Shown here: positions 15,416 through 22,428 of the stretch, in pieces | How positions within the stretch are numbered: the first letter of the stretch is position 1 | How the letters are laid out: each line of letters begins with the position of its first letter | NCBI GenBank assembly: GCA_900548895.1 | Contig: URLZ01000030.1 | Location: 1-32,183, forward strand | Length of the DNA: 32,183 bases | Direction: 5' to 3' | Source of the DNA: an uncultured Akkermansia sp. | GTDB lineage: Bacteria; Verrucomicrobiota; Verrucomicrobiia; Verrucomicrobiales; Akkermansiaceae | Notes under the pieces: generated by a model | The model's input: only the letters and a program-made list of their open reading frames with translations | Told to the model about the DNA's origin: nothing | Database searches by the model: none | Program-made: the position numbers and the translations under genes

Positions 15416-17506
15416 TCACCGCGCTCTCGGCTCCGCCGGCTTCAGCCCCCAGCGCTGATACAGAGAGGGCTTTCCGCCGGGCTCCAGCGGTCGGCGCCAT
15501 CCATCATCGGTCTGAACGCCGGAGAGCTCCAGCAAACGCACATAGTCCGCCGAATCCTTGAGCAGTTGATTATATCCCTTCACGCTCGATGAAACTTCCC
15601 AAGTTCGATCCGGGCGCCACAGCGTCTGAATGTGCAGCGGGGCGTGGGAGTGAATGTTGAGCGCATAGCGCATCTTGGAGAGCCCCTCGCCCAGTTTTCC
15701 CTCACGGCAGTCCTCCATACCCCAGAGCAAGAGGTTGCGGCCGTAATTTACGTGCCAGGAGCCCAAGCAGGTAGGCGACGGCCCGTCCCCCCCATAGTAG
15801 CGGCGCTGGAGCTTCTCGGACTCGAGGAAGCGCCCGCGGCGCGTGAGCAGGTGGGCCAGCATGGAAACGTTGAAGGTGTTGCGCGGATTGGCCCGCAAGG
15901 TCATGCCCATGAGGTCGATCATCTCATCGAGCGAACCGCGCTCGCTCATGACGGGGTCGAGGCGCACGCAGGCATCCGCCAACAAGTAATCGGGGTAGAT
16001 CGGCACCAAGGAGCGAAGCGTGCGGCAGCGCTCTGCCACAAAGCCTGGCTCGTGAGTGTCATGCCCGACACTCCACTGAGCCACCCAAGGGATGTAAAAG
16101 CGCTGGCCCAATCGAGCGAAGCCGAAAATCAGAGCCGCGCTCGCCAGCACCAGCAGGCAGCGCTCGAGCAGTCCGGCGGCCCGCACCCGCCTCAGAACCG
16201 GCTCAGCACTCAGATCATGAGAACCCACCCGGCGAATCAGGCGTTCCCCGCGGCGATCGTGCGGTGAAGCCAGCAACCCGCAGGTGAACGCCATCATCAG
16301 CGCCATAGCGGCATCGTGCCAGTAATAGTCCGAAAAGGCACAGACGCTCATGGAAGCCATCAGCAGCAGAGCAACCGAAACGAGCTGTCGACGCTCCGGC
16401 GTGATCGCGTCGCTGCTCAGCGTCATCAACCCGGCCGAGAGATGCAGCACCAGAAACAGCAGCATCAGCGCAAGGCCGACTCCACCGAAGTCCACCCAGG
16501 CCTGCAAATACTCATTGTGTGCAAAATTCGGGCGGCACCACTCATTGAAGATCGTTGCGATCGACCACTGCGAGGCCCCGGCCCCCTGCCCCCAGAGACC
16601 GGAGGCTCCGAGCTGCTGCACCAGATCTCCCCAGATTTGATAGCGCAGGTGCGTGTCCACATCGTTGGCCAGCCAGTCAAAAAAGTGCCCCCAGACGAGG
16701 CCGTACACGGCCACGCTGATGGCGACCAACAGGAAAGCCGACACGAGGAATGAGGCAAAGCCCAGAGAGCGCCCCGAAGCCACGCGATGCAGGCAGAACA
16801 GCACCCAGCCGAAGGGCAGAAGGATCAGCGAGGCAATAAGCGGCGAGAGCGTGTTACAACAACCGGCCAGCCCCATCGAGAGGAGGGCAGGAATCAGCAG
16901 GATCAGGCGCCGCCCTCGGGAAGCCCGCGAGGTCAGTGAAAGATACAGCAGCACAAAGCCGCAGGCCATGAAGAAATAGCCGGCGAAATTCTCATAAAAA
17001 AACAAGCCTGTCGGCTGCGAATTCGGCCCGGTCAACCCCAGCTCGGGCCTGCCGCTCCAAGCCACGGACGCCTCCGGCAGGCGCATCAGGCCAAAATAAA
17101 CGGCGTTGACGAGAACAGCCACGACCAAGGTTCCCACCACGGCACGGCCACTCCCCTGCGCCGCCTGAATACCCGCCACATAATAAACCGCACAGCCCAA
17201 CAGCAAGGCCAATTGCCCCCATGACTCCACAACCGAAGGCGCGGCAAAACAGCGCAGGAGAAAATATACCCCCACCGCCAGCCCGAACCACGCCGTCGGC
17301 GTCAATCGAACCATCTTATCACCTCGAAGCACCCCCACGGCAAACAGCAGAACCGCAACACCACCCACAACGCAAAGAGGCAAAGCCGTATAAGCGTTGA
17401 TATCCGTGCAGGCCATCACCACCATCCATCCGAGGGCGAGAAGCCACCCCAGCACAAACCCGAGGCGCGTCTCGGCAAACCTATTCTTCACCGGCTGATC
17501 CGTCAT
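15416..17506 (-). CDS. O-antigen ligase/polymerase-like membrane protein with repeat-like C-terminus
   Basis: This 696-residue protein has about a dozen hydrophobic helices through residue 460 and then a soluble C-terminal region. The signature of the Wzy_C/O-antigen ligase family is the periplasmic loop and following helix FAHNEYLQAWVDFGGVGLAL, which includes the conserved His and Glu. Such proteins transfer or polymerise lipid-linked glycans at the outer face of the inner membrane. The C-terminal 230 residues (DEMIDLMGMTLRANPRNTFNVSMLAHLLTRR region) look TPR-like, as in many members. I use ATG 17506 (MTDQPVKNRF) because the promoter's -10 box lies just upstream of it; an in-frame ATG exists at 17542. 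It is divergent from two glycosyltransferase genes, so surface polysaccharide assembly is the likely role. Confidence 0.85.
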   Translation of the reverse strand: MTDQPVKNRFAETRLGFVLGWLLALGWMVVMACTDINAYTALPLCVVGGVAVLLFAVGVLRGDKMVRLTPTAWFGLAVGVYFLLRCFAAPSVVESWGQLALLLGCAVYYVAGIQAAQGSGRAVVGTLVVAVLVNAVYFGLMRLPEASVAWSGRPELGLTGPNSQPTGLFFYENFAGYFFMACGFVLLYLSLTSRASRGRRLILLIPALLSMGLAGCCNTLSPLIASLILLPFGWVLFCLHRVASGRSLGFASFLVSAFLLVAISVAVYGLVWGHFFDWLANDVDTHLRYQIWGDLVQQLGASGLWGQGAGASQWSIATIFNEWCRPNFAHNEYLQAWVDFGGVGLALMLLFLVLHLSAGLMTLSSDAITPERRQLVSVALLLMASMSVCAFSDYYWHDAAMALMMAFTCGLLASPHDRRGERLIRRVGSHDLSAEPVLRRVRAAGLLERCLLVLASAALIFGFARLGQRFYIPWVAQWSVGHDTHEPGFVAERCRTLRSLVPIYPDYLLADACVRLDPVMSERGSLDEMIDLMGMTLRANPRNTFNVSMLAHLLTRRGRFLESEKLQRRYYGGDGPSPTCLGSWHVNYGRNLLLWGMEDCREGKLGEGLSKMRYALNIHSHAPLHIQTLWRPDRTWEVSSSVKGYNQLLKDSADYVRLLELSGVQTDDGWRRPLEPGGKPSLYQRWGLKPAEPRAR

Positions 17507-17513
17507 ACACCGC

Positions 17514-17542
17514 ATCGTACCAGAAAACACCCCTAGCGGCAA
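17514..17542 (-). promoter_or_regulatory. Promoter of the ligase-like gene, leaderless geometry
   Basis: On the minus strand -35 TTGCCG (plus 17542-17537) and -10 TACGAT (plus 17519-17514) are 17 bp apart. Only 7 nt separate the -10 box from the ATG at 17506, so the transcript should start at or next to the start codon. Confidence 0.65.
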
Positions 17543-17565
17543 GCTCTCAGTCGGGCACTATGAAC

Positions 17566-17594
17566 TTGACCGCCGCATCTCCTTTCGGTATAAT
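17566..17594 (+). promoter_or_regulatory. Strong promoter of the first glycosyltransferase, leaderless geometry
   Basis: -35 TTGACC (17566-17571) and a perfect -10 TATAAT (17589-17594) are 17 bp apart. The ATG at 17605 starts 11 nt after the -10 box, so the predicted transcript start near 17601 leaves about 4 nt of leader. Confidence 0.85.
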
Positions 17595-17604
17595 GAGCAC
17601 CTGC

Positions 17605-18696
17605 ATGAAGCTGCTCCTTTCTCTGACCGACCAGAGTTTTCTCGCCACCAAATCCGTGGGCATCTTCAACGTCTCCATGGGGCTGGTGCGCGGATTCATC
17701 AACTGCTCCGAGGTCACCGAGCTGCACCTTCTGGGCAATCAGGAGTGCGCCGCCCGGCTCACAGGCCTACCCGACAAGGTGAGGCTGCATCTGGCGGACC
17801 GCCCCGTTCCGAGGCGCTTCGCTCGCCTCTGGTGGGATCAAGTCGAAGTCTCAGACCTCATCCGCAGCATCGACCCGGACTGGGCCGTGCTGCCCAAGGG
17901 CTTCCCTCCCTTCTTTCCCAGACTCGGCCGCAGCAAACTCGCCTGCTACGTCCACGACGTGAACTGGGAATACTATCGCAGCCTTCGCAGCAGCGATTCC
18001 CCCTTCCCCGCACACGAGCTGCTCTACTTCCGCTCACTGGGGCTGCGGGCCCTTAAGCTCTCAGACCTCGTGCTGACCTCCACACAATTTAACCGCGAGC
18101 GCTTCGCCGCCTACGCACCCGGCGCCCGCACCGCCGTCGTCGGCATCGGCTTTGACGACCCCGTCCGCCCCCCGGCCGAGCATGAACGCACGGGCATCCT
18201 CTTTTTTGCCTCACCCTACCCCCACAAGCTCACAGCCCTGGGCATACGCCGCCTCAGCGCCTGGCTCGCCCAACGCCCCGATGCCGATCGCGTGCGCATC
18301 CACGTCATCGGCAAACTTCCGCAACAAATCAGCCTACCCGACGAACGCTGGATTCCTCACACGCGGCTGCCCTTCGACGAGCTCAGAGAACTGCAACACA
18401 GCCAGTGCCGAGTCACCGCCTACTTCTCCGCCTACGAAGGCTTCGGCATGCCCCCGGTGGAAAGCCTGCGCAACGGCGTAGCCTGCGTCGCCTCAGACCT
18501 ACCGCCCCACCGCGAAAACCTGCCCGCAGCGAGCCTCTTCCGCAACGATGATGAAGATGACTTCATCCGTTGCCTCAACCGGGCCTGGCAGGCGCCGAAC
18601 ACTTGGATCTGCCCGAGCTACCCGACTTGGGACACCGTGGCCGCACGCGCCATCCGCGCCATGCAGGCAACTGAGAACGGAAGGGAAACATCCTGA
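17605..18696 (+). CDS. GT4-type glycosyltransferase
   Basis: This 363-residue protein has the two-Rossmann layout of GT-B retaining glycosyltransferases. The C-terminal donor-binding signature AYEGFGMPPVESLRNGVACVAS carries the E-x7-E pair of family 4, and LPPHREN follows. The N-terminal half has a YVHDVNWEYY segment like the acceptor domain of mannosyl- and rhamnosyltransferases. It probably transfers a sugar from a nucleotide donor to a growing surface glycan at the cytosolic membrane face; donor and acceptor cannot be read from sequence. I chose ATG 17605 (MKLLLSLTDQSF) because an in-frame ATG at 17560 lies upstream of the -35 box. It is 60 bp upstream of a second glycosyltransferase gene. 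Confidence 0.86.
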   Translation: MKLLLSLTDQSFLATKSVGIFNVSMGLVRGFINCSEVTELHLLGNQECAARLTGLPDKVRLHLADRPVPRRFARLWWDQVEVSDLIRSIDPDWAVLPKGFPPFFPRLGRSKLACYVHDVNWEYYRSLRSSDSPFPAHELLYFRSLGLRALKLSDLVLTSTQFNRERFAAYAPGARTAVVGIGFDDPVRPPAEHERTGILFFASPYPHKLTALGIRRLSAWLAQRPDADRVRIHVIGKLPQQISLPDERWIPHTRLPFDELRELQHSQCRVTAYFSAYEGFGMPPVESLRNGVACVASDLPPHRENLPAASLFRNDDEDDFIRCLNRAWQAPNTWICPSYPTWDTVAARAIRAMQATENGRETS

Positions 18697-18721
18697 CACT
18701 ACCCCGGCCCCCATCTTTTCC

Positions 18722-18750
18722 TTGCCATTTTCGCTGAAATCATCCATAAT
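18722..18750 (+). promoter_or_regulatory. Promoter of the second glycosyltransferase, leaderless geometry
   Basis: -35 TTGCCA (18722-18727) and -10 CATAAT (18745-18750) are 17 bp apart. The GTG start at 18757 is 7 nt from the end of the -10 box, which is the expected transcript start itself. Confidence 0.65.
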
Positions 18751-18756
18751 CCCGAC

Positions 18757-19707
18757 GTGCCCGGCATCTGCTCCATCTTCACTCACTTCGCCAACCCGAA
18801 CAACACCTTAACCTGCCTGCGGCGCTTGGCGGCCCAGACGCGGCGCCCCGAGCACATCGTCATCATCAACAACGGCCGCGCGGACGACCCCGTCCTCGCA
18901 GAGGCACGCAGTCTCGCCTCGCAGCACCTGCCCGAAGGCTGCCTGCACATTCTGCAAATGCCCGGCAATCTCGGCAACGCCGGCGGCTGCGCCAGCGGCC
19001 TCGACTATGCCTTCCACGAGCTGAAAGCCGATGCCGTCTGGATCCTCGACGACGACTCCTGGCCTCGACCCCACACCCTGCAAGCCCTCTTGGCCGCACC
19101 CTGTGACGACGACACCGTTCGCATGAGCCTCGTCATTGACCCCAAGCGCGGCGACGAGCTCAGCTGGCCGCTGACCATTCCTGCCCATGAGGGCAGCCAG
19201 CGTCGCTGGGTCAATGCCGTCCGGCGCGCCGAACTTCCGGCCGGCAACATCATCGCATCTCGCGGCGGCTGGCTCGGTGCCCTCTACCCCCGCCGCGTCT
19301 GGCAGCGTGTCGGCACCCCCACACCCGAGCTCTTCATCCGCGGCGAAGATGAGGAATACCCTTGGAAGGTGCGCGCCGCCGGCTTCCGCTTTGTCACCGT
19401 GCGCGACTCCGAGCTCGAGCACCCGAGCGCCAAGCTCGAGCTGCTGCACTTTCACATCGGCGGCCGATCCTACTTCTATGAGCCCGGTCTCGCCGACTCC
19501 CGCCTCTATTACAAGATCCGCAACTGGGCATGGTTGCAGCGACTCAAGCACCCCGGCAACCCTCTGCACCGCCTCATCGCCTGCGGCTTCTACGCACTGC
19601 TGACGATCAACGCCATGCTGCGCACGGACGAAGTCAGCCTGCGCCGCATCTACACCCTCTTTCGCGCCCTGCACAACGGCTTCTACGGCAAGCTGCGCCC
19701 TTGGTGA
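18757..19707 (+). CDS. GT2-family glycosyltransferase
   Basis: This 316-residue protein is a GT-A fold, family 2 transferase. The N-terminal strand and nucleotide-binding loop are in HIVIINNGRADD, followed by PGNLGNAGGCASGLDYAF. The metal-binding DxD motif is in WILDDDSWPRP (about residues 94-100), and the catalytic acidic motif is in RGEDEEYPWKVRAAGFR. The NLGNAGG pattern resembles rhamnosyl- and galactofuranosyltransferases. It likely extends a surface polysaccharide together with the upstream transferase and the divergent ligase-like protein. The start is a GTG directly after a promoter; no ATG upstream in frame fits. The specific sugar is not determinable. Confidence 0.86.
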   Translation: MPGICSIFTHFANPNNTLTCLRRLAAQTRRPEHIVIINNGRADDPVLAEARSLASQHLPEGCLHILQMPGNLGNAGGCASGLDYAFHELKADAVWILDDDSWPRPHTLQALLAAPCDDDTVRMSLVIDPKRGDELSWPLTIPAHEGSQRRWVNAVRRAELPAGNIIASRGGWLGALYPRRVWQRVGTPTPELFIRGEDEEYPWKVRAAGFRFVTVRDSELEHPSAKLELLHFHIGGRSYFYEPGLADSRLYYKIRNWAWLQRLKHPGNPLHRLIACGFYALLTINAMLRTDEVSLRRIYTLFRALHNGFYGKLRPW

Positions 19708-19835
19708 CAGTCACCCCGCATCCGCCGGGCCTCAACCTCATGCAGCAGACCGCATCGCCCCGAGCCATTTCGAGCCGCACCCGAGCCGTCTCGAGGCTGT
19801 TGCGCATAAAAAATGGGCTCATGCACAAATTTCTC

Positions 19836-19863
19836 TTTACAAACGGCGCAAAGCAGGTATAAT
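19836..19863 (+). promoter_or_regulatory. Promoter of rpmJ
   Basis: -35 TTTACA (19836-19841) and perfect -10 TATAAT (19858-19863) are 16 bp apart. The leader is about 45 nt, in contrast to the leaderless-type promoters nearby. Confidence 0.8.
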
Positions 19864-19914
19864 GAGCGCCCGAAATCGCAGCCTCTCAACAACATTAACT
19901 CATAACTCATCGAC

Positions 19915-20079
19915 ATGAAAGTTCTTTCCTCACTCGCCTCCATGAAGCGACGCCATGCTGATTGCCAGATCGTGAAGCGCAAGGGCACGCTCTATGTCAT
20001 CTGCAAGAGCAACCCCAAGTTCAAGGCTCGCCAGGGCGCTACCGCCGGCACTCGCCTGAGCAAGAAGGGCGTCAAGTAA
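19915..20079 (+). CDS. rpmJ: 50S ribosomal protein L36, type B, with C-terminal extension
   Basis: L36 is a small large-subunit ribosomal protein. This 54-residue product begins [20 protein letters not shown] and contains [15 protein letters not shown], the hallmark ending of the type-B paralogue. Type-B L36 lacks the full zinc-binding Cys/His set; here Cys17 and Cys30 remain. Known type-B proteins usually end soon after KARQG at about 41 residues; this one continues 13 residues, [13 protein letters not shown]. The gene is monocistronic with a good promoter and a strong terminator. No Shine-Dalgarno motif precedes the ATG, which is unusual for a highly expressed gene. Confidence 0.94.
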   Translation: MKVLSSLASMKRRHADCQIVKRKGTLYVICKSNPKFKARQGATAGTRLSKKGVK

Positions 20080-20104
20080 GACAAGCCTCCGGGCTCTGTC
20101 AATG

Positions 20105-20137
20105 AAAGACCGGCGTTAAAAACCCGGTCTTTTTTTT
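20105..20137 (+). terminator. Rho-independent terminator of rpmJ
   Basis: The stem AAAGACCGG/CCGGTCTTT (9 bp, 10-nt loop) runs into a T-tract ending at 20137, 25 bp after the rpmJ stop. Confidence 0.93.
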
Positions 20138-20278
20138 ATTCCCGAATCCGGCGCAACCGAGTCCGAGCTAGCAGCTCTCGGAGAGAAACTCCCACCACAA
20201 GGGAACACAGCTCTTCTCACCTGTCTGATCAGGGCCGCAGCAAGACGCCGGAGCCACCGACAAACAGCAACACCCACC

Positions 20279-21424
20279 ATGGACACCCGACAACGAGTCA
20301 GCAGCCAAGTCTTTCCCCTCGGTGACTTCACCTTCGACGACGGGCAGACGCTGCCCGGCATGCATCTGGCCTATGAAACCTACGGCCGTCTCAATGCCGA
20401 CAAGAGCAACGCCATCCTGCTCTTTCACGCCCTGACGGGCAGCCACCACGCCCATGGCTGGAACGACAATCTGCCCGAAGCCGGCGACTTCTGGCGGCCG
20501 GAGAACTATGAGGGCTGGTGGGACCTCATGATCGGCCCCGGCAAACCTCTGGACACCGATCGCTACTTCATCGTCTGCGCCAACTTTCTCGGCAGCTGCT
20601 ACGGCAGCAGCGGTCCCGCCAGTCTGGCTCCCGACGGCGAACCCTGGGGCAGCCGCTTCCCGATGGTCACCGCGAACGATCAGGCCCGGGCTCAACTGAA
20701 ACTGCTGGATGCCATGGGCATCGACCGCTTCGCCATCGTCGGCCCGAGCGTCGGCGGCATGCTCTCGCTGGCCACCACCAGCATGTGCCCTGAGCGCATC
20801 CGCAGCGTCATCATCATCGGCGCCTCCAACAGCCCCGCCATCGAGCACAAACTCTCCGTCTTCGAGCAAATCCTCGCCATCGAGCTCGACGAGAAATACC
20901 GAGCGGGTCGCTACCCGCTCAGCGACCCGCCTCGCCGCGGTCTCGCTCTCGCGCGCATCATTTGCCACAAGCTCTTCGTCTACCAGAAGGGGCTCGAGAA
21001 ACGCGCGCGCAAGGGCGTCTGCGACCCGCAGGGCATGCTCAGCTGGTATACCCCGACGCGCAACACGGAAAGCTACATGATCCACCAGGGCACCAAGTTT
21101 GCCCGCCGCTTCGATGCGAACGCCTACATTCGCATCGTCAACATGTGGTCATCCTTCGACCTGCCGACGCTCAGCGGCAAGCGCAGCCTCAGCGAAGCCT
21201 TCCGCGACTATGCCGCGCACGGCATCCCCTTCATGATCTTCTCCATCAGCACAGACTGCTGCTTCACCCCGAAGGATATCGCCGCCTTTGCCCGCAAACT
21301 CCGCAGCTGCGGCGTCAACGCTGACTACCGCTGCATCCGCTCGCTGAAGGGGCACGACTCCTTCCTGCTCGAACCCGAGCTGTACCAGAGCGATATACGT
21401 TGCCATCTTGAATCGGCTTTATAA
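20279..21424 (+). CDS. metX: Homoserine O-acetyltransferase (or succinyltransferase), MetX family
   Basis: MetX acylates homoserine for methionine synthesis. The 381-residue alpha/beta hydrolase has the nucleophile Ser157 in GPSVGGM, Asp326 in STDCCFTP and His359 in KGHDSFL, a complete triad. Upstream, the oxyanion-hole region FHALTGSHHAHGW and the family segment GWWDLMIGPGKPLDTDRYFIVCANFLGSCYGSSGP are clear. MetX proteins can use acetyl-CoA or succinyl-CoA and the sequence alone does not settle which. No partner gene (metY, metB) is nearby. The start is the only ATG before the conserved N-terminus. No Shine-Dalgarno motif or convincing promoter was found in the 141 bp after the rpmJ terminator, and I recognise no SAM riboswitch there. 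Confidence 0.9.
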   Translation: MDTRQRVSSQVFPLGDFTFDDGQTLPGMHLAYETYGRLNADKSNAILLFHALTGSHHAHGWNDNLPEAGDFWRPENYEGWWDLMIGPGKPLDTDRYFIVCANFLGSCYGSSGPASLAPDGEPWGSRFPMVTANDQARAQLKLLDAMGIDRFAIVGPSVGGMLSLATTSMCPERIRSVIIIGASNSPAIEHKLSVFEQILAIELDEKYRAGRYPLSDPPRRGLALARIICHKLFVYQKGLEKRARKGVCDPQGMLSWYTPTRNTESYMIHQGTKFARRFDANAYIRIVNMWSSFDLPTLSGKRSLSEAFRDYAAHGIPFMIFSISTDCCFTPKDIAAFARKLRSCGVNADYRCIRSLKGHDSFLLEPELYQSDIRCHLESAL

Positions 21425-21449
21425 TTTTTCCGCTTTATTTGCAATTCTG

Positions 21450-21480
21450 CTGAAACTATTACACAGAGGAAGGGTTTCAG
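21450..21480. repeat. 7-bp inverted repeat upstream of the small membrane protein
   Basis: CTGAAAC (21450-21456) and GTTTCAG (21474-21480) are perfectly complementary with a 17-nt spacer, ending 7 nt before the ATG at 21488. It could be an operator or could fold in the leader and mask the ribosome-binding site. Confidence 0.4.
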
Positions 21481-21487
21481 AGGTAAC

Positions 21488-22069
21488 ATGAGTACCGGAT
21501 ACACCGATGGCAGGTTGGATCACCTGCTCGACAGCGCCTCATCGCCCCAGCCCCCTCAGGACTTCGAGCAGCGCGTCATGCACCGCCTGCATCGGCTGAG
21601 AAAAGCCGATGAAGCGAGGGCGGAAGATGCAGCGCTCGACCGTCTTCTGCAGCAGGCGACACGGCCGGTACTCTCGGGCGACCTCACGCAACGCGTCATC
21701 GAGCAGCTGCACCTCGGCGGTGCAACGAAGCCTCGCTCTCTCGCCAGGCGCCTCGAAGACGCTGCACGCCGCTATCACCTGCTCAACTGGGCCCGTGCTG
21801 CCAGCCTTCTGCTCGCCACGACCCTCGCCTGCCTGCTGTGCGGAAGACCCGAGCACACCGCTGCCCTGCGCCAAGCCGCTGTAGCCCCGTCACTGTCTCA
21901 GAGCCATGAAAGCGCAATGGCCCACGGCCGCGATTCGCTGCTGACCGAAGCCTTCGACAGCATCGAAGACACCGAAGTCATCGCGGCCCTCTGCGCCGTC
22001 TCCACCGACAGCAGCGAAGGGCAAACCACCCTCCGCCGACGCAACAGCGCGCTGAGCACCGCTCGCTGA
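21488..22069 (+). CDS. Single-helix membrane protein with internal 40-residue duplication
   Basis: I do not recognise this 193-residue protein as a family. Residues 10-35 and 50-75 are an ungapped duplication at exactly 40-residue offset. Identical positions include Leu10/50, Asp11/51, Leu13/53, Leu14/54, Pro20/60, Asp25/65, Gln28/68, Arg29/69, Val30/70, Leu34/74 and His35/75. One transmembrane helix (about 102-118) follows a basic stretch, so the duplicated region should be cytosolic and the last 75 residues periplasmic. A short LDxLL...P...DFxxRVxxRL motif before a single helix is common in anti-sigma-like proteins, but no sigma factor gene is adjacent. It has AGAGG 4 nt before the ATG, the clearest Shine-Dalgarno motif in the window. 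Confidence 0.7.
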   Translation: MSTGYTDGRLDHLLDSASSPQPPQDFEQRVMHRLHRLRKADEARAEDAALDRLLQQATRPVLSGDLTQRVIEQLHLGGATKPRSLARRLEDAARRYHLLNWARAASLLLATTLACLLCGRPEHTAALRQAAVAPSLSQSHESAMAHGRDSLLTEAFDSIEDTEVIAALCAVSTDSSEGQTTLRRRNSALSTAR

Positions 22070-22330
22070 GCCCCAGAAACGGGGCAATAGCCAGCAAAGC
22101 GCCAACCACAACAAGACGTCCGCGATCCGTCTACCCTCCCAGTCTCCCCCCTTCCTCCCCGCGCGAAAGCTCGCTTCCCCGCATTTATCCCGGCAAATCC
22201 ACGGACAAGGGCGAGCCTCCCCCATCCCCCGGCGCAGACAGTCATCCGAATGCTCGGCGAACAGCCGGAACAACACGGATGACAGCTCCGGCAACTCCGA
22301 CAGCACCAAGCAAGCGGATAAAAGGCGGAC
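22070..22330. other. C-rich convergent intergenic region
   Basis: The gap between the small membrane-protein stop and the guaA terminator is strongly C-biased on the plus strand. It contains a 5-bp hairpin (GCCCC/GGGGC at about 22071-22086) without a T-run. I see no gene, RNA or repeat. Confidence 0.4.
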
Positions 22331-22365
22331 AAAAAGCGCAGCGCCCCAATCGAGGCGCCGCGCTT
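22331..22365 (-). terminator. Rho-independent terminator of guaA
   Basis: On the minus strand a 12-bp stem with one G-U pair (AAGCGCGGCGCC / GGCGCTGCGCTT) is followed by TTTTTGT. It lies about 64 bp after the guaA stop. Confidence 0.85.
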
Positions 22366-22410
22366 GACAAAATCTTGGCGAAAACCTGCAAAGCCTCAGG
22401 CCATGCGCCC

Positions 22411-22428
22411 GCCGGCAGACCTGCCGGC
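22411..22428 (-). repeat. Perfect GC hairpin immediately after the guaA stop codon
   Basis: GCCGGCAG and CTGCCGGC are complementary arms separated by only two bases (effectively 7 bp with a 4-nt loop), directly abutting the guaA stop. No T-run follows. It may stabilise the 3' end of the mRNA. Confidence 0.5.

Noticed and set aside
20140..20278. Possible SAM riboswitch upstream of metX
   Set aside because: None of the conserved SAM-I or SAM-II sequence blocks could be found, and no terminator or anti-Shine-Dalgarno switch is visible.
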